The notes beneath the pieces were generated by a model. It was not told the origin of the DNA and ran no database searches. It saw only the letters and a list, made by a program, of their open reading frames with translations. Positions 1-8,782 of a stretch of 64,000 bases of DNA are shown here, piece after piece; the first letter of the stretch is position 1, and each line of letters opens with the position of its first letter. The position numbers and the translations under genes are program-made. Source of the DNA: JAVVWB01 sp036652335 (lineage in GTDB: Bacteria; Synergistota; Synergistia; Synergistales; Synergistaceae); NCBI GenBank assembly GCA_036652335.1, contig JAVVWB010000008.1, forward strand, positions 22,099 through 86,098. Reading direction: 5' to 3'.

Positions 1-366
1 TGTGTTTTTTCTATTATACACTGGGTCTATTACCACTGATTTTCTTAAATATCCGTCTTTGTAAGCTTTTCTTATTCCTTCATTGATTGCTTCTGTGATG
101 TCTCCATCTATAATGTGGAGATTTTGTCCTATTTCCACAAATACAACGGCAAGTCCGCAGTCCTGACAAATTGGCATTTTTCTTTCTTCTGCTAGCTCAG
201 CATTTTTTAGTATGTCAGTTAGTGCCTGTTTTGGGAGAAATTCTGTTTCTGTCTCTTTTGCTTCACTTATTATTTTTTTTAGTCCCTTTGGTAAGATTCT
301 GCTCGCCTCTAATGTTAGGTCATAAACAAGCTTTGTAATTTCTTCGGTTTTTAGCGTATAGTTCAA
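1..366 (-). CDS. Fumarate hydratase class I, alpha subunit (5' part; cut by window edge)
   Basis: This is the N-terminal 122 codons of an iron-sulfur hydro-lyase subunit of the class I fumarase / L(+)-tartrate dehydratase alpha family, which interconverts fumarate and malate (or acts on tartrate) with a beta subunit. The translated segment carries PICQDCG, matching the family's PICQDTG segment whose Cys ligates the 4Fe-4S cluster, followed by a VVFVEIG strand. The likely start is TTG at 366, preceded by a GAGGAGG ribosome site about 7 bases upstream; no better ATG is in frame. The rest lies beyond base 1, so the beta subunit and the fumarase/tartrate dehydratase choice cannot be seen. The T-to-C change in the motif is mild. 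The family is confident; the exact substrate is not. Confidence 0.8.
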   Translation of the reverse strand, partial: MNYTLKTEEITKLVYDLTLEASRILPKGLKKIISEAKETETEFLPKQALTDILKNAELAEERKMPICQDCGLAVVFVEIGQNLHIIDGDITEAINEGIRKAYKDGYLRKSVVIDPVYNRKNT

Positions 367-442
367 GGAAGTTCCTCCTCAGATATTCAGTACATTTTTG
401 TTGATATTATTGTCAGTTGTATGTAAAATGTACACACTATTT

Positions 443-471
443 TTGATGACGTTATATTTTGAATATTATAT
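443..471 (+). promoter_or_regulatory. Candidate promoter for the GNAT-like gene
   Basis: TTGATG (443-448) and TTATAT (466-471) are spaced by 17 bases, 48 bases upstream of the ATG at 519. The surrounding DNA is very AT-rich, so such matches can arise by chance. Confidence 0.3.
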
Positions 472-518
472 ATCAATTTTATGCTTTATAGCTAGTTAGA
501 TTGGAGGTTTACAATTTT

Positions 519-1250
519 ATGAATTATAATTTTCCAGATTTGAACATTTTTGTGAGAAAACATTTAAGCGATGGTCAAACAGTTATGACCAAGTGTACTT
601 TGGGTATTTTAGATTTCTCTTATAAAGATCAGGTTCAAGATTTACATGATAGGATTGCAACACATTTAAGTAAGAATTTATTCGCACCAAGTGATGAGGA
701 GGAAATACGAAAAGGTATGACTTTCGGGGAGGGGCTTAGTGTCGGGGTGCGTTGCGATGACAGAGTTATCTCTGTAAGAAATATTTTAGTTTCAAAGTCA
801 TGGATAGCTGAGAATATGGAATATTATGGATTTAAGTCAGGTACATATGGTAATCCAGCTATAACGGATTTTTGCGTGGTAGATAAAGAATTTAGAGGAA
901 ATAATATTCAATTCTTAACTGAACATTATGCTGAAAATTTGCTTTCTGAGGATTTTGATTCTCTTATTACAACCGTTTCACCAAAAAATATTTTTAGTTT
1001 ACAAAATGTGCTTGCCTGTGGTTTTGGAATTATAAATGTAACTGTAACTTATGGTGGGTATGCACGCTTTATTTTGCGAAAGACTTTCAATAGTCAGTTA
1101 CATTTATTTACGCACGGACATTTGCAAATTCCTATTAGAGATTCTGAGAGTCAGAAGAAAGCTTTAACTAATGGCTATATAGGTTATAGAATAGTTAGAA
1201 AACCTCATAGCGGGTTTAATGTGCTTTTTGCCAAAGCAAAGTTTGTGTAG
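519..1250 (+). CDS. GNAT-like acyltransferase family protein
   Basis: A 243-residue cytoplasmic protein with no signal peptide or membrane segment. The C-terminal half has features of the GNAT fold: a VVDKEFRGNNI segment resembling the acetyl-CoA-binding R-x-x-G/A loop (around residue 130), then SPKNIFSLQNVLACGFG, resembling the usual P-x-N-x-x-S...GF helix. GNAT enzymes transfer acyl groups to amines; no substrate can be read from the sequence. The ATG at 519 is chosen over an upstream in-frame TTG at 501 because GGAGG at 503-507 then sits at the correct spacing. It stands alone, divergent from the fumarase gene and convergent with mmdB, with a shared palindromic terminator. The family call is moderate. 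Confidence 0.6.
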   Translation: MNYNFPDLNIFVRKHLSDGQTVMTKCTLGILDFSYKDQVQDLHDRIATHLSKNLFAPSDEEEIRKGMTFGEGLSVGVRCDDRVISVRNILVSKSWIAENMEYYGFKSGTYGNPAITDFCVVDKEFRGNNIQFLTEHYAENLLSEDFDSLITTVSPKNIFSLQNVLACGFGIINVTVTYGGYARFILRKTFNSQLHLFTHGHLQIPIRDSESQKKALTNGYIGYRIVRKPHSGFNVLFAKAKFV

Positions 1251-1266
1251 AATATTTTTACTCATA

Positions 1267-1306
1267 AAAAATGTGGTTTGAAGTATATACTTCAAACCAC
1301 ATTTTT
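1267..1306. terminator. Bidirectional terminator, perfect 40-base palindrome
   Basis: Twenty bases (1267-1286) are followed directly by their exact reverse complement (1287-1306), with A-runs on the left and T-runs on the right. It lies between the convergent GNAT-like gene and mmdB and should stop transcription from both sides. Confidence 0.85.
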
Positions 1307-1319
1307 GTTTAGCTTTTTG

Positions 1320-2444
1320 TTATTTTGTTAAGAGTGTTAGCATTGCACCAGCTGCAACTGCTGTGCCTATTACGCCTGCTACGTTTGGTCCCATAGCGTG
1401 CATAAGTATGTAGCTTCCAGGGAATTCTTTTGATACAACTTTCTGACATACTCTCGCTGCCATAGGTACTGCAGATACACCTGCTGCTCCTATTACAGGA
1501 TTGATTTTTCCACCAGATAGTTTTTTCATTACCTGTCCAAACATTACTCCACCAGCTGTACTGAATATAAAAGCAACGAGTCCTAGACAGATTATTTTAA
1601 TTGTTGCGATGGTTAAGAAAGAGTCTGCACTCATTGTAGCACCGACGGAGATTCCTAAGAATATCGTTGTTGCGTTTAGGACTTCGTTCTGTGCTGCCAA
1701 AGATAGTCTTTCTGTACAACCACATTCACGTAGTAAGTTACCAAACATTAACATTCCAATAAGTGGAACAGAGGCAGGAAGTACTAGTCCACAAGCAATT
1801 GTTGAGACTATTGGGAATAGTATTCTTTCTGTTCTTGTTACTGGTCTTAGCTGTTCCATCTTTATTGCTCTGTCTTTTTTTGTTGTCAACATTTTTATGA
1901 TTGGTGGCTGTATAAGTGGTACCAATGACATGTAGCTATATGCTGCGACCGCAACTGCAGGAAGTATATTTTTTGCAAGTTTTGCACACAAATATATCGC
2001 TGTAGGGCCGTCTGCTCCACCAATTATTCCTATTCCGGCAGCTTCCTGAATTGTAAAGCCCATGAGCATTGCGCCTATTACTGCAAAAAATACTCCGATT
2101 TGAGCTGCAGCACCAAGCAAGAATGTTATTGGGTTTGCAAGAAGAGGTCCAAAGTCAGTAAGAGCACCAATTCCCATAAATATTATTACTGGGTATAGCT
2201 CATGATCAATTCCTATTTTTACAAAGTATAAAAATCCACCGGGGTCAACTATTCCTGATAAGGGCAAGTTAACGAGAAGACATCCAAATGCTATAGGCAT
2301 TAAAAGTAGTGGTTCAAATCCTTTTGCAATTGCCAAATAGAGCAATACAAAAGAAACGAGTAACATTACTATTGTTGGCCCATTCAAAGCAATAAAACCA
2401 GATTGTTCAACTACCCCTTTTAATGCAGTTAAATAGAGTTCCAT
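1320..2444 (-). CDS. mmdB: Na+-translocating methylmalonyl-CoA decarboxylase, beta subunit
   Basis: A 374-residue polytopic membrane protein of the OadB/GcdB/MmdB family. This subunit decarboxylates carboxybiotin on the carrier protein and couples it to export of Na+ across the cytoplasmic membrane. Hydrophobic segments run throughout. The conserved GIIGGADGPTAIY segment (around residue 140) and a GNLLRECG-type loop are characteristic, as is the C-terminal GPNVAGVIGTAVAAG segment. GGAGG lies 8 bases before the ATG. It is the last gene of the mutase-epimerase-decarboxylase operon, directly after mmdC, and ends in the shared palindromic terminator. The beta subunits of the oxaloacetate, glutaconyl-CoA and methylmalonyl-CoA pumps are near interchangeable by sequence; the methylmalonyl-CoA assignment comes from the neighbouring mutase and epimerase. 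Confidence 0.9.
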   Translation of the reverse strand: MELYLTALKGVVEQSGFIALNGPTIVMLLVSFVLLYLAIAKGFEPLLLMPIAFGCLLVNLPLSGIVDPGGFLYFVKIGIDHELYPVIIFMGIGALTDFGPLLANPITFLLGAAAQIGVFFAVIGAMLMGFTIQEAAGIGIIGGADGPTAIYLCAKLAKNILPAVAVAAYSYMSLVPLIQPPIIKMLTTKKDRAIKMEQLRPVTRTERILFPIVSTIACGLVLPASVPLIGMLMFGNLLRECGCTERLSLAAQNEVLNATTIFLGISVGATMSADSFLTIATIKIICLGLVAFIFSTAGGVMFGQVMKKLSGGKINPVIGAAGVSAVPMAARVCQKVVSKEFPGSYILMHAMGPNVAGVIGTAVAAGAMLTLLTK

Positions 2445-2474
2445 TTATTTTTCCTCCAATAAGTGCATTATTTG

Positions 2475-2873
2475 TTATTCTATTACGATGAGGGTGTCTC
2501 CTGTGTTGACGGAGTCTCCCTCTTTACATCTTACTTCTTTAACTGTTCCTGCTGTTGGTGTGTATATTTCGTTTTCCATTTTCATTGCTTCAAGAATTAG
2601 GAGTAGCTGACCTGCCTCAACTTTTGTTCCCGGTGTTACGTGAATTTTTAATACTTTGCCAGGCATTGGAGCTTCAATTCCACCTGCTGCAGGGGCTGAA
2701 GATGTTGCAGGTGTAGGCTGTGCAACGGGAGCTGCAGCTGGTGCTGCTACAGGAGCTGCAACTGGTGTTGCAACTGGTGCTGCTACAGGAGCTGATGACT
2801 GAGTTGCACCCATTTCTTCTACATTTACATCATATGATTTTCCATTTACTGTTACTTTATATGTACGTATCAT
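2475..2873 (-). CDS. mmdC: Biotin carboxyl carrier subunit of the decarboxylase
   Basis: A 132-residue carrier protein (gamma subunit). An N-terminal beta-strand region (1-22) is followed by a flexible Ala/Pro/Val-rich linker (about 23-64) with repeated APVA units, then a lipoyl/biotinyl domain (65-132). The biotinylation motif EAMKMEN puts the biotin on Lys98. It shuttles the carboxyl group from the mmdA carboxyltransferase site to the membrane subunit MmdB. The start ATG is preceded by GGAGG. It lies between mmdD and mmdB in the same operon. Length and linker are typical for the family. Confidence 0.93.
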   Translation of the reverse strand: MIRTYKVTVNGKSYDVNVEEMGATQSSAPVAAPVATPVAAPVAAPAAAPVAQPTPATSSAPAAGGIEAPMPGKVLKIHVTPGTKVEAGQLLLILEAMKMENEIYTPTAGTVKEVRCKEGDSVNTGDTLIVIE

Positions 2874-2900
2874 TATCTCTTTACCTCCGTTTTTATGTTA

Positions 2901-3263
2901 TTAGTCTATGAAGCTTGCTACGTTGTTCATTTTACTTGCAAATTTCCATGGTGAACGTGATGGTTCTCTTACTGGGGCATAGGAAATAATTCTTACTGCT
3001 TTTCCACATGAAGCAACTATGGCTGCTGTGATTATGGCAAGTAGTTCTCCGTCATCATTGGATGAAGTCTCTTTTATAGTAGTAGTCTCTTTTTTTGTGG
3101 GTTTGGGTTTACCAATGCCGTCGATCCATGCACAAATATGCTTCATTCCCATCATTGTCAACATAAGTCCAGTTATTACTATAAAGACTATGCTGAAAGC
3201 GATCATAGACATTGTGAGTCCTCCGGATACTCCGGTGAAGTAAGATGCTATATGTCCTTCCAT
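2901..3263 (-). CDS. mmdD: Decarboxylase delta subunit (OadG/MmdD family)
   Basis: A 120-residue protein with one membrane-spanning segment near the N terminus (about residues 18-38, followed by MMGMKHICAWIDG) and a charged Lys/Thr-rich stretch (about 52-70). The C-terminal tail ends with a short SPWKFASKM segment. OadG/MmdD proteins tether the soluble carboxyltransferase and carrier to the membrane pump and are needed for assembly. AGGAG precedes the ATG. It sits between mmdA and mmdC, the expected place. Delta subunits are poorly conserved, so the call rests on topology, size and position as much as on sequence. Confidence 0.8.
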   Translation of the reverse strand: MEGHIASYFTGVSGGLTMSMIAFSIVFIVITGLMLTMMGMKHICAWIDGIGKPKPTKKETTTIKETSSNDDGELLAIITAAIVASCGKAVRIISYAPVREPSRSPWKFASKMNNVASFID

Positions 3264-3275
3264 TTTTATCGCTCC

Positions 3276-4835
3276 TTATTGTGGCATTACGCCGTGTTTA
3301 CGTTTAGGTCTTAGTTCATTTTTTGTTTCTGTTAGGACAAGGGCCTGATATAAAGCCGGGCGTGTTTCTTCCGGTAGTATAACTCTATCAACATAGCCCC
3401 TTGAAGCTGCCATGTATGGGTTTGCAAATGCTTCTTTGTATTCTTCAACTTTGGCATTTCTTGTTTCTGCTGGGCTTTCGGAGGCTTCTATTTCTTTACG
3501 GAAGATGATGTTTGCTGCTCCCTCTGCTCCCATTACGGCAATCTGTGCCTGTGGCCAAGCAAGTACAACGTCCGCACCTAGTTCTTTGTTACACATACCG
3601 ATGTATGAGCCACCGTATGCCTTACGAAGTACGAGTGTAATCTTTGGAACTGTAGCTTCACTGTAGGCATATATTAATTTTGCACCATGTCTAATTATTC
3701 CGCCCATTTCCTGTGTTAGTCCAGGAAGGTATCCAGGTACATCTTCAAATGTTACGATAGGAATGTTAAATACATCGCATATTCTAATGTGACGACTTGC
3801 TTTGTCAGATGCATCAATATCAAGACAACCAGCCATTACTTTTGCCTGGTTTGCAATTATTCCTATTGTTCTTCCACCTACTCTTGCAAAACCTGTTACG
3901 ATATTACGTGCATAAAGTTCCTGTACTTCACAAAAGTCACCATTGTCAACTACGTTTCTTATTACGTCACGAACATCGTATCCTTTGTTCGGGTTTGTTG
4001 GGACTATATTGCGAAGATTTATGTCTGTTCTAGATGGTTCATCGTTTGTTTCTTTATATGGTGCTTCTTCCATGTTGTTGCTTGGAAGGTAGCTAAGCAC
4101 TTTGCGAACCTGTGCGTAGCAATCATTTTCTGTAGATGACATGAAGTGTGCACAGCCAGATATTGAGTTGTGAGCACGAGCTCCACCAATCTGTTCTGAT
4201 GTTACTTCTTCTCCTGTTACAGCCTTGATTACTGCTGGGCCTGTTATGTGCATAATTCCAACTTTGTCTACCATGAATATGAAGTCTGTAAGTGCTGGGC
4301 TATAGACTGCACCACCTGCACAAGGACCTGCTATTACAGTTATTTGTGGTATTATTCCGCTTGCTTTTACGTTTCTAAAGAAGATGTTGCCATATCCAGA
4401 AAGAGCATCAACAGCTTCTTGTATTCTTGCACCGCCTGAATCGTTGATTGAGATAAATGGAGCTCCGTTCTGCAATGCCATGTCCATTGCTTTGCAGATT
4501 TTCTGGGCATGCATTTGTCCTAGTGAACCACCCATTACAGTAAAGTCTTGGCTTGCAACATATACAAGTCTACCGTCGATTGTTCCATGTCCAGTAACTA
4601 CACCGTCACCATAGAAGTGTGTTTTGTCTAGTCCGAAGTTAGTACAACGATGTTCTACAAACTCGTCTGTTTCGACAAAACTTTCAGGATCAAGAAGGGT
4701 GCTTATTCTTTCTCTGGCAGTCATTTTGCCTTTTTCATGTTGCTTTGCTATGGCTTTTGCTCCACCTCCCTGCATTGCTTTTTCTCGTCTTTCAACGAGA
4801 TCGGCACACAGTTCGTCTATCGTTTTTTCAGCCAT
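3276..4835 (-). CDS. mmdA: Methylmalonyl-CoA decarboxylase alpha subunit (carboxyltransferase)
   Basis: A 519-residue acyl-CoA carboxyltransferase with the two crotonase-like halves of the family. It moves the carboxyl group of (S)-methylmalonyl-CoA to biotin on MmdC, releasing propionyl-CoA. Visible landmarks are GGARIQEAVDALSGYG (around 135), GPCAGGAVYSPALTDF (around 168), the second-half VTFEDVPGYLPGL segment, and RPKRKHGVMPQ at the C terminus, typical for this family including propionyl-CoA carboxylase beta. GGAGG precedes the ATG. A biotin-dependent carboxylase beta chain is the main alternative, but no biotin carboxylase gene is present and the membrane subunits follow in the operon. 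Confidence 0.92.
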   Translation of the reverse strand: MAEKTIDELCADLVERREKAMQGGGAKAIAKQHEKGKMTARERISTLLDPESFVETDEFVEHRCTNFGLDKTHFYGDGVVTGHGTIDGRLVYVASQDFTVMGGSLGQMHAQKICKAMDMALQNGAPFISINDSGGARIQEAVDALSGYGNIFFRNVKASGIIPQITVIAGPCAGGAVYSPALTDFIFMVDKVGIMHITGPAVIKAVTGEEVTSEQIGGARAHNSISGCAHFMSSTENDCYAQVRKVLSYLPSNNMEEAPYKETNDEPSRTDINLRNIVPTNPNKGYDVRDVIRNVVDNGDFCEVQELYARNIVTGFARVGGRTIGIIANQAKVMAGCLDIDASDKASRHIRICDVFNIPIVTFEDVPGYLPGLTQEMGGIIRHGAKLIYAYSEATVPKITLVLRKAYGGSYIGMCNKELGADVVLAWPQAQIAVMGAEGAANIIFRKEIEASESPAETRNAKVEEYKEAFANPYMAASRGYVDRVILPEETRPALYQALVLTETKNELRPKRKHGVMPQ

Positions 4836-4901
4836 TTACCTGTCCTCCCTATTTGTTTCTATATTTTTATGTTTATTTTCGTTTTATTAACTTACGAAAA
4901 G

Positions 4902-5306
4902 TTAATCCCTTTCACTTAGCTCAAGCAGTATTCCACCAGTTGCTTTGGGGTGAACGAATGCTATTTTTGCACCGCCTGCTCCACAACGTGGTGTTTCATC
5001 TATGAGCCTTATGCCTTTTGCTTTTAGCTCCTTAAGTGATTTCTCAAGGTTCTCAACTCTTATAGCTAGGTGATGTATACCTTCACCTTTAGCAGCAATA
5101 AACTTTGATATTGGGCTTTCTTCTGATGTACCTTCTAAAAGTTCTATTTCAGTGTCTTCTATTGGCAAAAATGCTGTTTTTACTTTTTGTGATTCCACTG
5201 TTTCTATTCCATGGCATTTAATTCCGATTGTGTCTTCCCAAAATTTTAGTGATTCTTCTATGCTTTTTACAGCTATTCCTATATGATCCACAACTGTAGG
5301 TTTCAT
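4902..5306 (-). CDS. mce: Methylmalonyl-CoA epimerase
   Basis: A 134-residue protein of the vicinal oxygen chelate (glyoxalase) superfamily that interconverts (R)- and (S)-methylmalonyl-CoA, linking the mutase to the decarboxylase. The N terminus contains VDHIGIAVKSIEES with a metal-ligand His. GIHHLAIRVENLE provides further conserved His residues, and ELLE and LLELSERD carry the Glu ligands. Length is standard. It starts two bases after the mutase small subunit gene stops, and GAGGA precedes the ATG. Position and sequence agree. Confidence 0.93.
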   Translation of the reverse strand: MKPTVVDHIGIAVKSIEESLKFWEDTIGIKCHGIETVESQKVKTAFLPIEDTEIELLEGTSEESPISKFIAAKGEGIHHLAIRVENLEKSLKELKAKGIRLIDETPRCGAGGAKIAFVHPKATGGILLELSERD

Positions 5307-5307
5307 T

Positions 5308-5724
<417 letters not shown>

Positions 5725-5741
5725 TTTTATTCCTCCTCTTC

Positions 5742-7421
5742 TTACAGAACCACGTTTTCTTTGTACTCGCCGAACACATCACGAAGAACTTTACAAATTT
5801 CTCCTTCTGTTGTGTAACAATGTACCGCGTCCAGTATTAGAGGCATAAGGTTGTCTCCTGTTTGAGCCCCATTGCGTATTGCTTCAAGGGTGTTTGATAC
5901 TTTGATATTGTCTCTTTTTTCTTTCATTTCGTGTAGTTTTTTGATTTGATTTATTCCTACACTTTCATCTACTCTAAGCAAGTTTCTACCTGACATATCT
6001 TCCTCAATTTGGAATTTGTTAAGGCCAACTATTATTCTTTCGCCTGTTTCTATTGATTTCTGATAGTCATAAGCTGAGTCTTGTATTTGTTTCTGTGGAT
6101 AGCCGTTTTCTATTGCGTTTAGCATTCCACCCATTTCATCTATTTTGTTGATGTATTCCATTGCTTTTTGTTCTATTTCATTTGTTAGAGCTTCTATTGC
6201 GTAACTTCCTGCAAGTGGGTCTACTACTTCTGTTACACCTGATTCGTACGCTACTACTTGTTGCGTCCTTAGTGCTATACGAACAGATTTGTCAGATGGT
6301 AACGCAAGTGCTTCGTCTAGGCTGTTTGTATGTAAAGATTGTGTGCCACCACATACAGCTGCCATGGTTTGAACCGCAACTCTCACTATATTGTTTTCTG
6401 GTTGCTGTGCCGTTAGGGTACAACCAGCTGTCTGTGTATGGAAGCGAAGTGTTTGAGCACCTTTGTCTAGAACTTTAAATCTTTCTTTCATTATCTTTGC
6501 CCATAATCTTCTTGCTGCCCTAAATTTTGCAACTTCTTCAAGGAAGTCGTTGTGAGAGTTAAAGAAGAATGAGAGTCTTTTGCCAAATATGTTAGGATCT
6601 TGTCCTGATGCTATAGCTGCTTCTATATATGCAATCCCATCTGCAAGTGTAAATGCAACTTCTTGTACCGCAGTGGAACCGGCTTCTCTTATATGGTAGC
6701 CCGATATTGATATTGTGTTCCATTTAGGTATGTTTTCGCTGCAGAACTTAAATATGTCTGTTATCAAACGCATTGATGGCTTCGGAGGAAATATGTATGT
6801 GCCTCTTGCTATGTATTCTTTGAGGATGTCGTTTTGTATTGTTCCTGACAACATGTTCATAGGAGTTCCTTGTTTTTCTGCTACTGCAATATACATTGCA
6901 AGTAGTATTGCCGCAGGAGCATTTATTGTCATTGATGTCGAAACTTTATCAAGAGGAATTCCGTTAAATAGTGTTTCAGCATCAGCAAGGCTGTCTATTG
7001 CAACACCTACTTTTCCACATTCACCTATTGCCATTGGGTCATCAGAGTCATATCCAATTTGTGTCGGTAGGTCGAATGCAACAGATAAACCTGTTGTACC
7101 TTGACCAAGAAGGTATCTGTATCTTTTGTTTGAGTCTTCTGCCGTTGCAAAGCCTGCGTATTGACGCATGGTCCATAGGCGTCCTCTGTACATTGTAGGC
7201 TGTACGCCTCTTGTGTAAGGATATTGCCCAGGATATCCTATTTCTTCAGAATAGTTAGTGTCGTCGATGTCGGAAGGAGTGTATACTCTTTTTAGAGGTA
7301 TTCCACCACTTGTTGTAAATTTTGTTCTACGCTCTGGTCCTTTTAGTAAAACTTTTTCTACAGACGCATCGTATTTCTTTCTTTCTTCCGACAAACGAGA
7401 AATTTCTTCTTTGTCAAACAT
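5742..7421 (-). CDS. Methylmalonyl-CoA mutase large (catalytic) subunit
   Basis: A 559-residue TIM-barrel catalytic subunit of adenosylcobalamin-dependent methylmalonyl-CoA mutase without the B12 domain, which is a separate gene downstream. Conserved segments include YPYTRGVQPTMYRGRLWTMR (about 65-85), GQGTTGLSVAFDLPTQ, STSMTINAPA, SGYHIREAGS and RFHTQTAG. It converts succinyl-CoA to (R)-methylmalonyl-CoA. The start is set at 7421 because AGGAGG lies 8 bases upstream; an in-frame ATG at 7478 would add a 19-residue tail lacking family similarity. It is the first gene of the operon. No MeaB/ArgK-type mutase chaperone gene is in the operon. Confidence 0.94.
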   Translation of the reverse strand: MFDKEEISRLSEERKKYDASVEKVLLKGPERRTKFTTSGGIPLKRVYTPSDIDDTNYSEEIGYPGQYPYTRGVQPTMYRGRLWTMRQYAGFATAEDSNKRYRYLLGQGTTGLSVAFDLPTQIGYDSDDPMAIGECGKVGVAIDSLADAETLFNGIPLDKVSTSMTINAPAAILLAMYIAVAEKQGTPMNMLSGTIQNDILKEYIARGTYIFPPKPSMRLITDIFKFCSENIPKWNTISISGYHIREAGSTAVQEVAFTLADGIAYIEAAIASGQDPNIFGKRLSFFFNSHNDFLEEVAKFRAARRLWAKIMKERFKVLDKGAQTLRFHTQTAGCTLTAQQPENNIVRVAVQTMAAVCGGTQSLHTNSLDEALALPSDKSVRIALRTQQVVAYESGVTEVVDPLAGSYAIEALTNEIEQKAMEYINKIDEMGGMLNAIENGYPQKQIQDSAYDYQKSIETGERIIVGLNKFQIEEDMSGRNLLRVDESVGINQIKKLHEMKEKRDNIKVSNTLEAIRNGAQTGDNLMPLILDAVHCYTTEGEICKVLRDVFGEYKENVVL

Positions 7422-7496
7422 ATCCCCTGCCTCCTTATTTTTAGCAACCACACATGTTGCAGTTTTTTGGTAGGGCATAATGCTTTAATTACCCAA

Positions 7497-7502
7497 ATTA
7501 TA
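7497..7502 (-). promoter_or_regulatory. Candidate -10 element upstream of the mutase operon
   Basis: TATAAT reads on the minus strand about 76 bases upstream of the mutase start. No good -35 hexamer is at 16-18 bases, so this is only a candidate. No cobalamin-riboswitch core was seen in the upstream 400 bases. Confidence 0.3.
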
Positions 7503-7905
7503 GCATTAGCCTTTTTTTTTCATACGTGTATATTTAACATATTTAATTTGTAGATAACAAAAATTCTACATTTATACGTTTTCTTTTTTTAATTTTACTT
7601 ACAAATAGATTGGAATAATGAACCTTTTTACAATTATTACTTTGCAATTTCAATTGGATAATTCGCTAATTATAATCTATTTTTTCAGTATTTACCATAT
7701 ATTTTGCTTATTATTTTTAGTTCTTTTTTTATAAATTTTAGTTCATTTTTTTCATTTTTCTACAGCAAATATGCTTTTTTCCTTTTTACTTCCTTTATAT
7801 GCTGTTATAGATTATTTGACTTTATTTGTAACTAGGTAACATTACCCATTTAGAAATTATAAAAAGCAATCGGCTAAATTTTAGCTTATAACCGACAGCG
7901 AAAGG
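7503..7905. other. AT-rich non-coding stretch upstream of the mutase operon
   Basis: About 400 bases dominated by A and T tracts, with no credible ORF on either strand. Near the end (about 7873-7896) a GCTAAA/TTTAGC near-palindrome lies inside a TCGG...CCGA pair, which could act as a weak terminator on the minus strand. Nothing else could be assigned. Confidence 0.5.
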
Positions 7906-7977
7906 TTATGTCTTTTCATCATTTGTCAGGCAAAATAAAAGACGGTGCAGTCCTATCGACTCTTTTGAGTCATTCAC
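7906..7977 (-). CDS. Possible 23-residue peptide (very uncertain)
   Basis: A GTG-started ORF of 24 codons including the stop; the product would begin MNDSKESIGLHR and end NDEKT. An AAAGG tract lies about 9 bases upstream. It sits downstream of the 55-residue gene on the same strand. There is no recognisable family, and an ORF this short can occur by chance. Confidence 0.15.
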   Translation of the reverse strand: MNDSKESIGLHRLLFCLTNDEKT

Positions 7978-8082
7978 TACATCGCCTTTAAGGTTATGAA
8001 TTATACCGGATATTTTGGTTTTTGTTTTGCTTCTTTGAGCCTTTGCTAAGGGTTTTATCTAAACTCCCAACTTCAATTTCTT

Positions 8083-8250
8083 TTATGCTCCGAAATACGC
8101 CAGCATTTCTGCTATCTCCTCTGGGTGGGCTTGAGGGTACACCTTCAGAACTTGTTTTATTTGACTTTCCATAAGACCATATTTTTCCGCTGCTTTTTCT
8201 AATCTCATGGACCGCTCTTGTGAGGTCATCTTTTGTACTTCCTTTTCCAT
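8083..8250 (-). CDS. Small 55-residue helical protein, unknown
   Basis: The ORF begins with ATG at 8250 behind a near-perfect AAAGGAGGT ribosome site, 6 bases away, and encodes a 55-residue protein rich in Glu, Lys, Gln and Met. It is probably two or three short helices: residues 1-25 are strongly amphipathic and charged, and residues 42-52 (HPEEIAEMLAY) look like a second helix. There is no signal peptide, Cys or metal motif. I do not recognise the family. The strong ribosome site and normal composition argue for a real gene. It lies alone in the otherwise gene-poor gap between nhaC's downstream partner and the mutase operon. Confidence 0.55.
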   Translation of the reverse strand: MEKEVQKMTSQERSMRLEKAAEKYGLMESQIKQVLKVYPQAHPEEIAEMLAYFGA

Positions 8251-8314
8251 TAGATTACCTCCTTTTTGTTTTTCATTTACACCACTTTTTGTAGTTTTGT
8301 CACTATTTTTTCAA

Positions 8315-8782
8315 TTATACCCTGATTTCTTTTATTTCTTTATCTTTTAGATATTTACTAAGTATGCTTCGTAACTCATCATGTTGTGACTTTTCAAAAC
8401 GGGCTTTCCAACCAAATGTGTCTTTTTCTGCAAAAACCACCAACGCTCCGTTTCTTTCCATTATGGTTACAGATTTGACATCTTTCCATTCAAGAAGCTC
8501 TCTATGATGAGTGAACCATGTGTGTGTTTCTGTTACTATTCCTTCTTTTGCTATGTATATAAGTTTTCTAAATCTTATTACAACAAGAGCTGCAATTCCA
8601 AGAAGTATGCTTGTCAGAAGGTATTTTGTAGAACCTGCTGATATGTATTTATATATTGAAGTGGTTAGCAGGTAGGCACCTATTATGAAAAACAGTATGT
8701 TTTTGGGCATGCTTTCTTTTATAGTTGATTTTGATGTTATTAGTATATCAAGCGGTTGTAGGTTGTTAGTCAAGGTTGCCAC
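8315..8782 (-). CDS. Small membrane protein, unknown
   Basis: A 155-residue protein with two membrane segments (about residues 27-47 and 53-72) followed by a soluble C-terminal domain of alternating strands and a final charged helix (DELRSILSKYLKDKE). The pattern resembles the short PH-like membrane proteins with a two-helix hairpin and a beta domain, but I cannot name a family. It overlaps the end of nhaC by 17 bases in another frame, so it is probably translationally coupled. The GTG at 8782 gives the longest frame; a TTG at 8773, preceded by AGAGGTGG, is an equally possible start. A partner or regulator of the antiporter is possible but unsupported. Confidence 0.6.
   Translation of the reverse strand: MATLTNNLQPLDILITSKSTIKESMPKNILFFIIGAYLLTTSIYKYISAGSTKYLLTSILLGIAALVVIRFRKLIYIAKEGIVTETHTWFTHHRELLEWKDVKSVTIMERNGALVVFAEKDTFGWKARFEKSQHDELRSILSKYLKDKEIKEIRV

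Noticed and set aside
7422..7900. Cobalamin riboswitch before the mutase operon
   Set aside because: No B12-box-like GCCACTG segment or suitable GC-rich helices; the region is simple AT-rich DNA.
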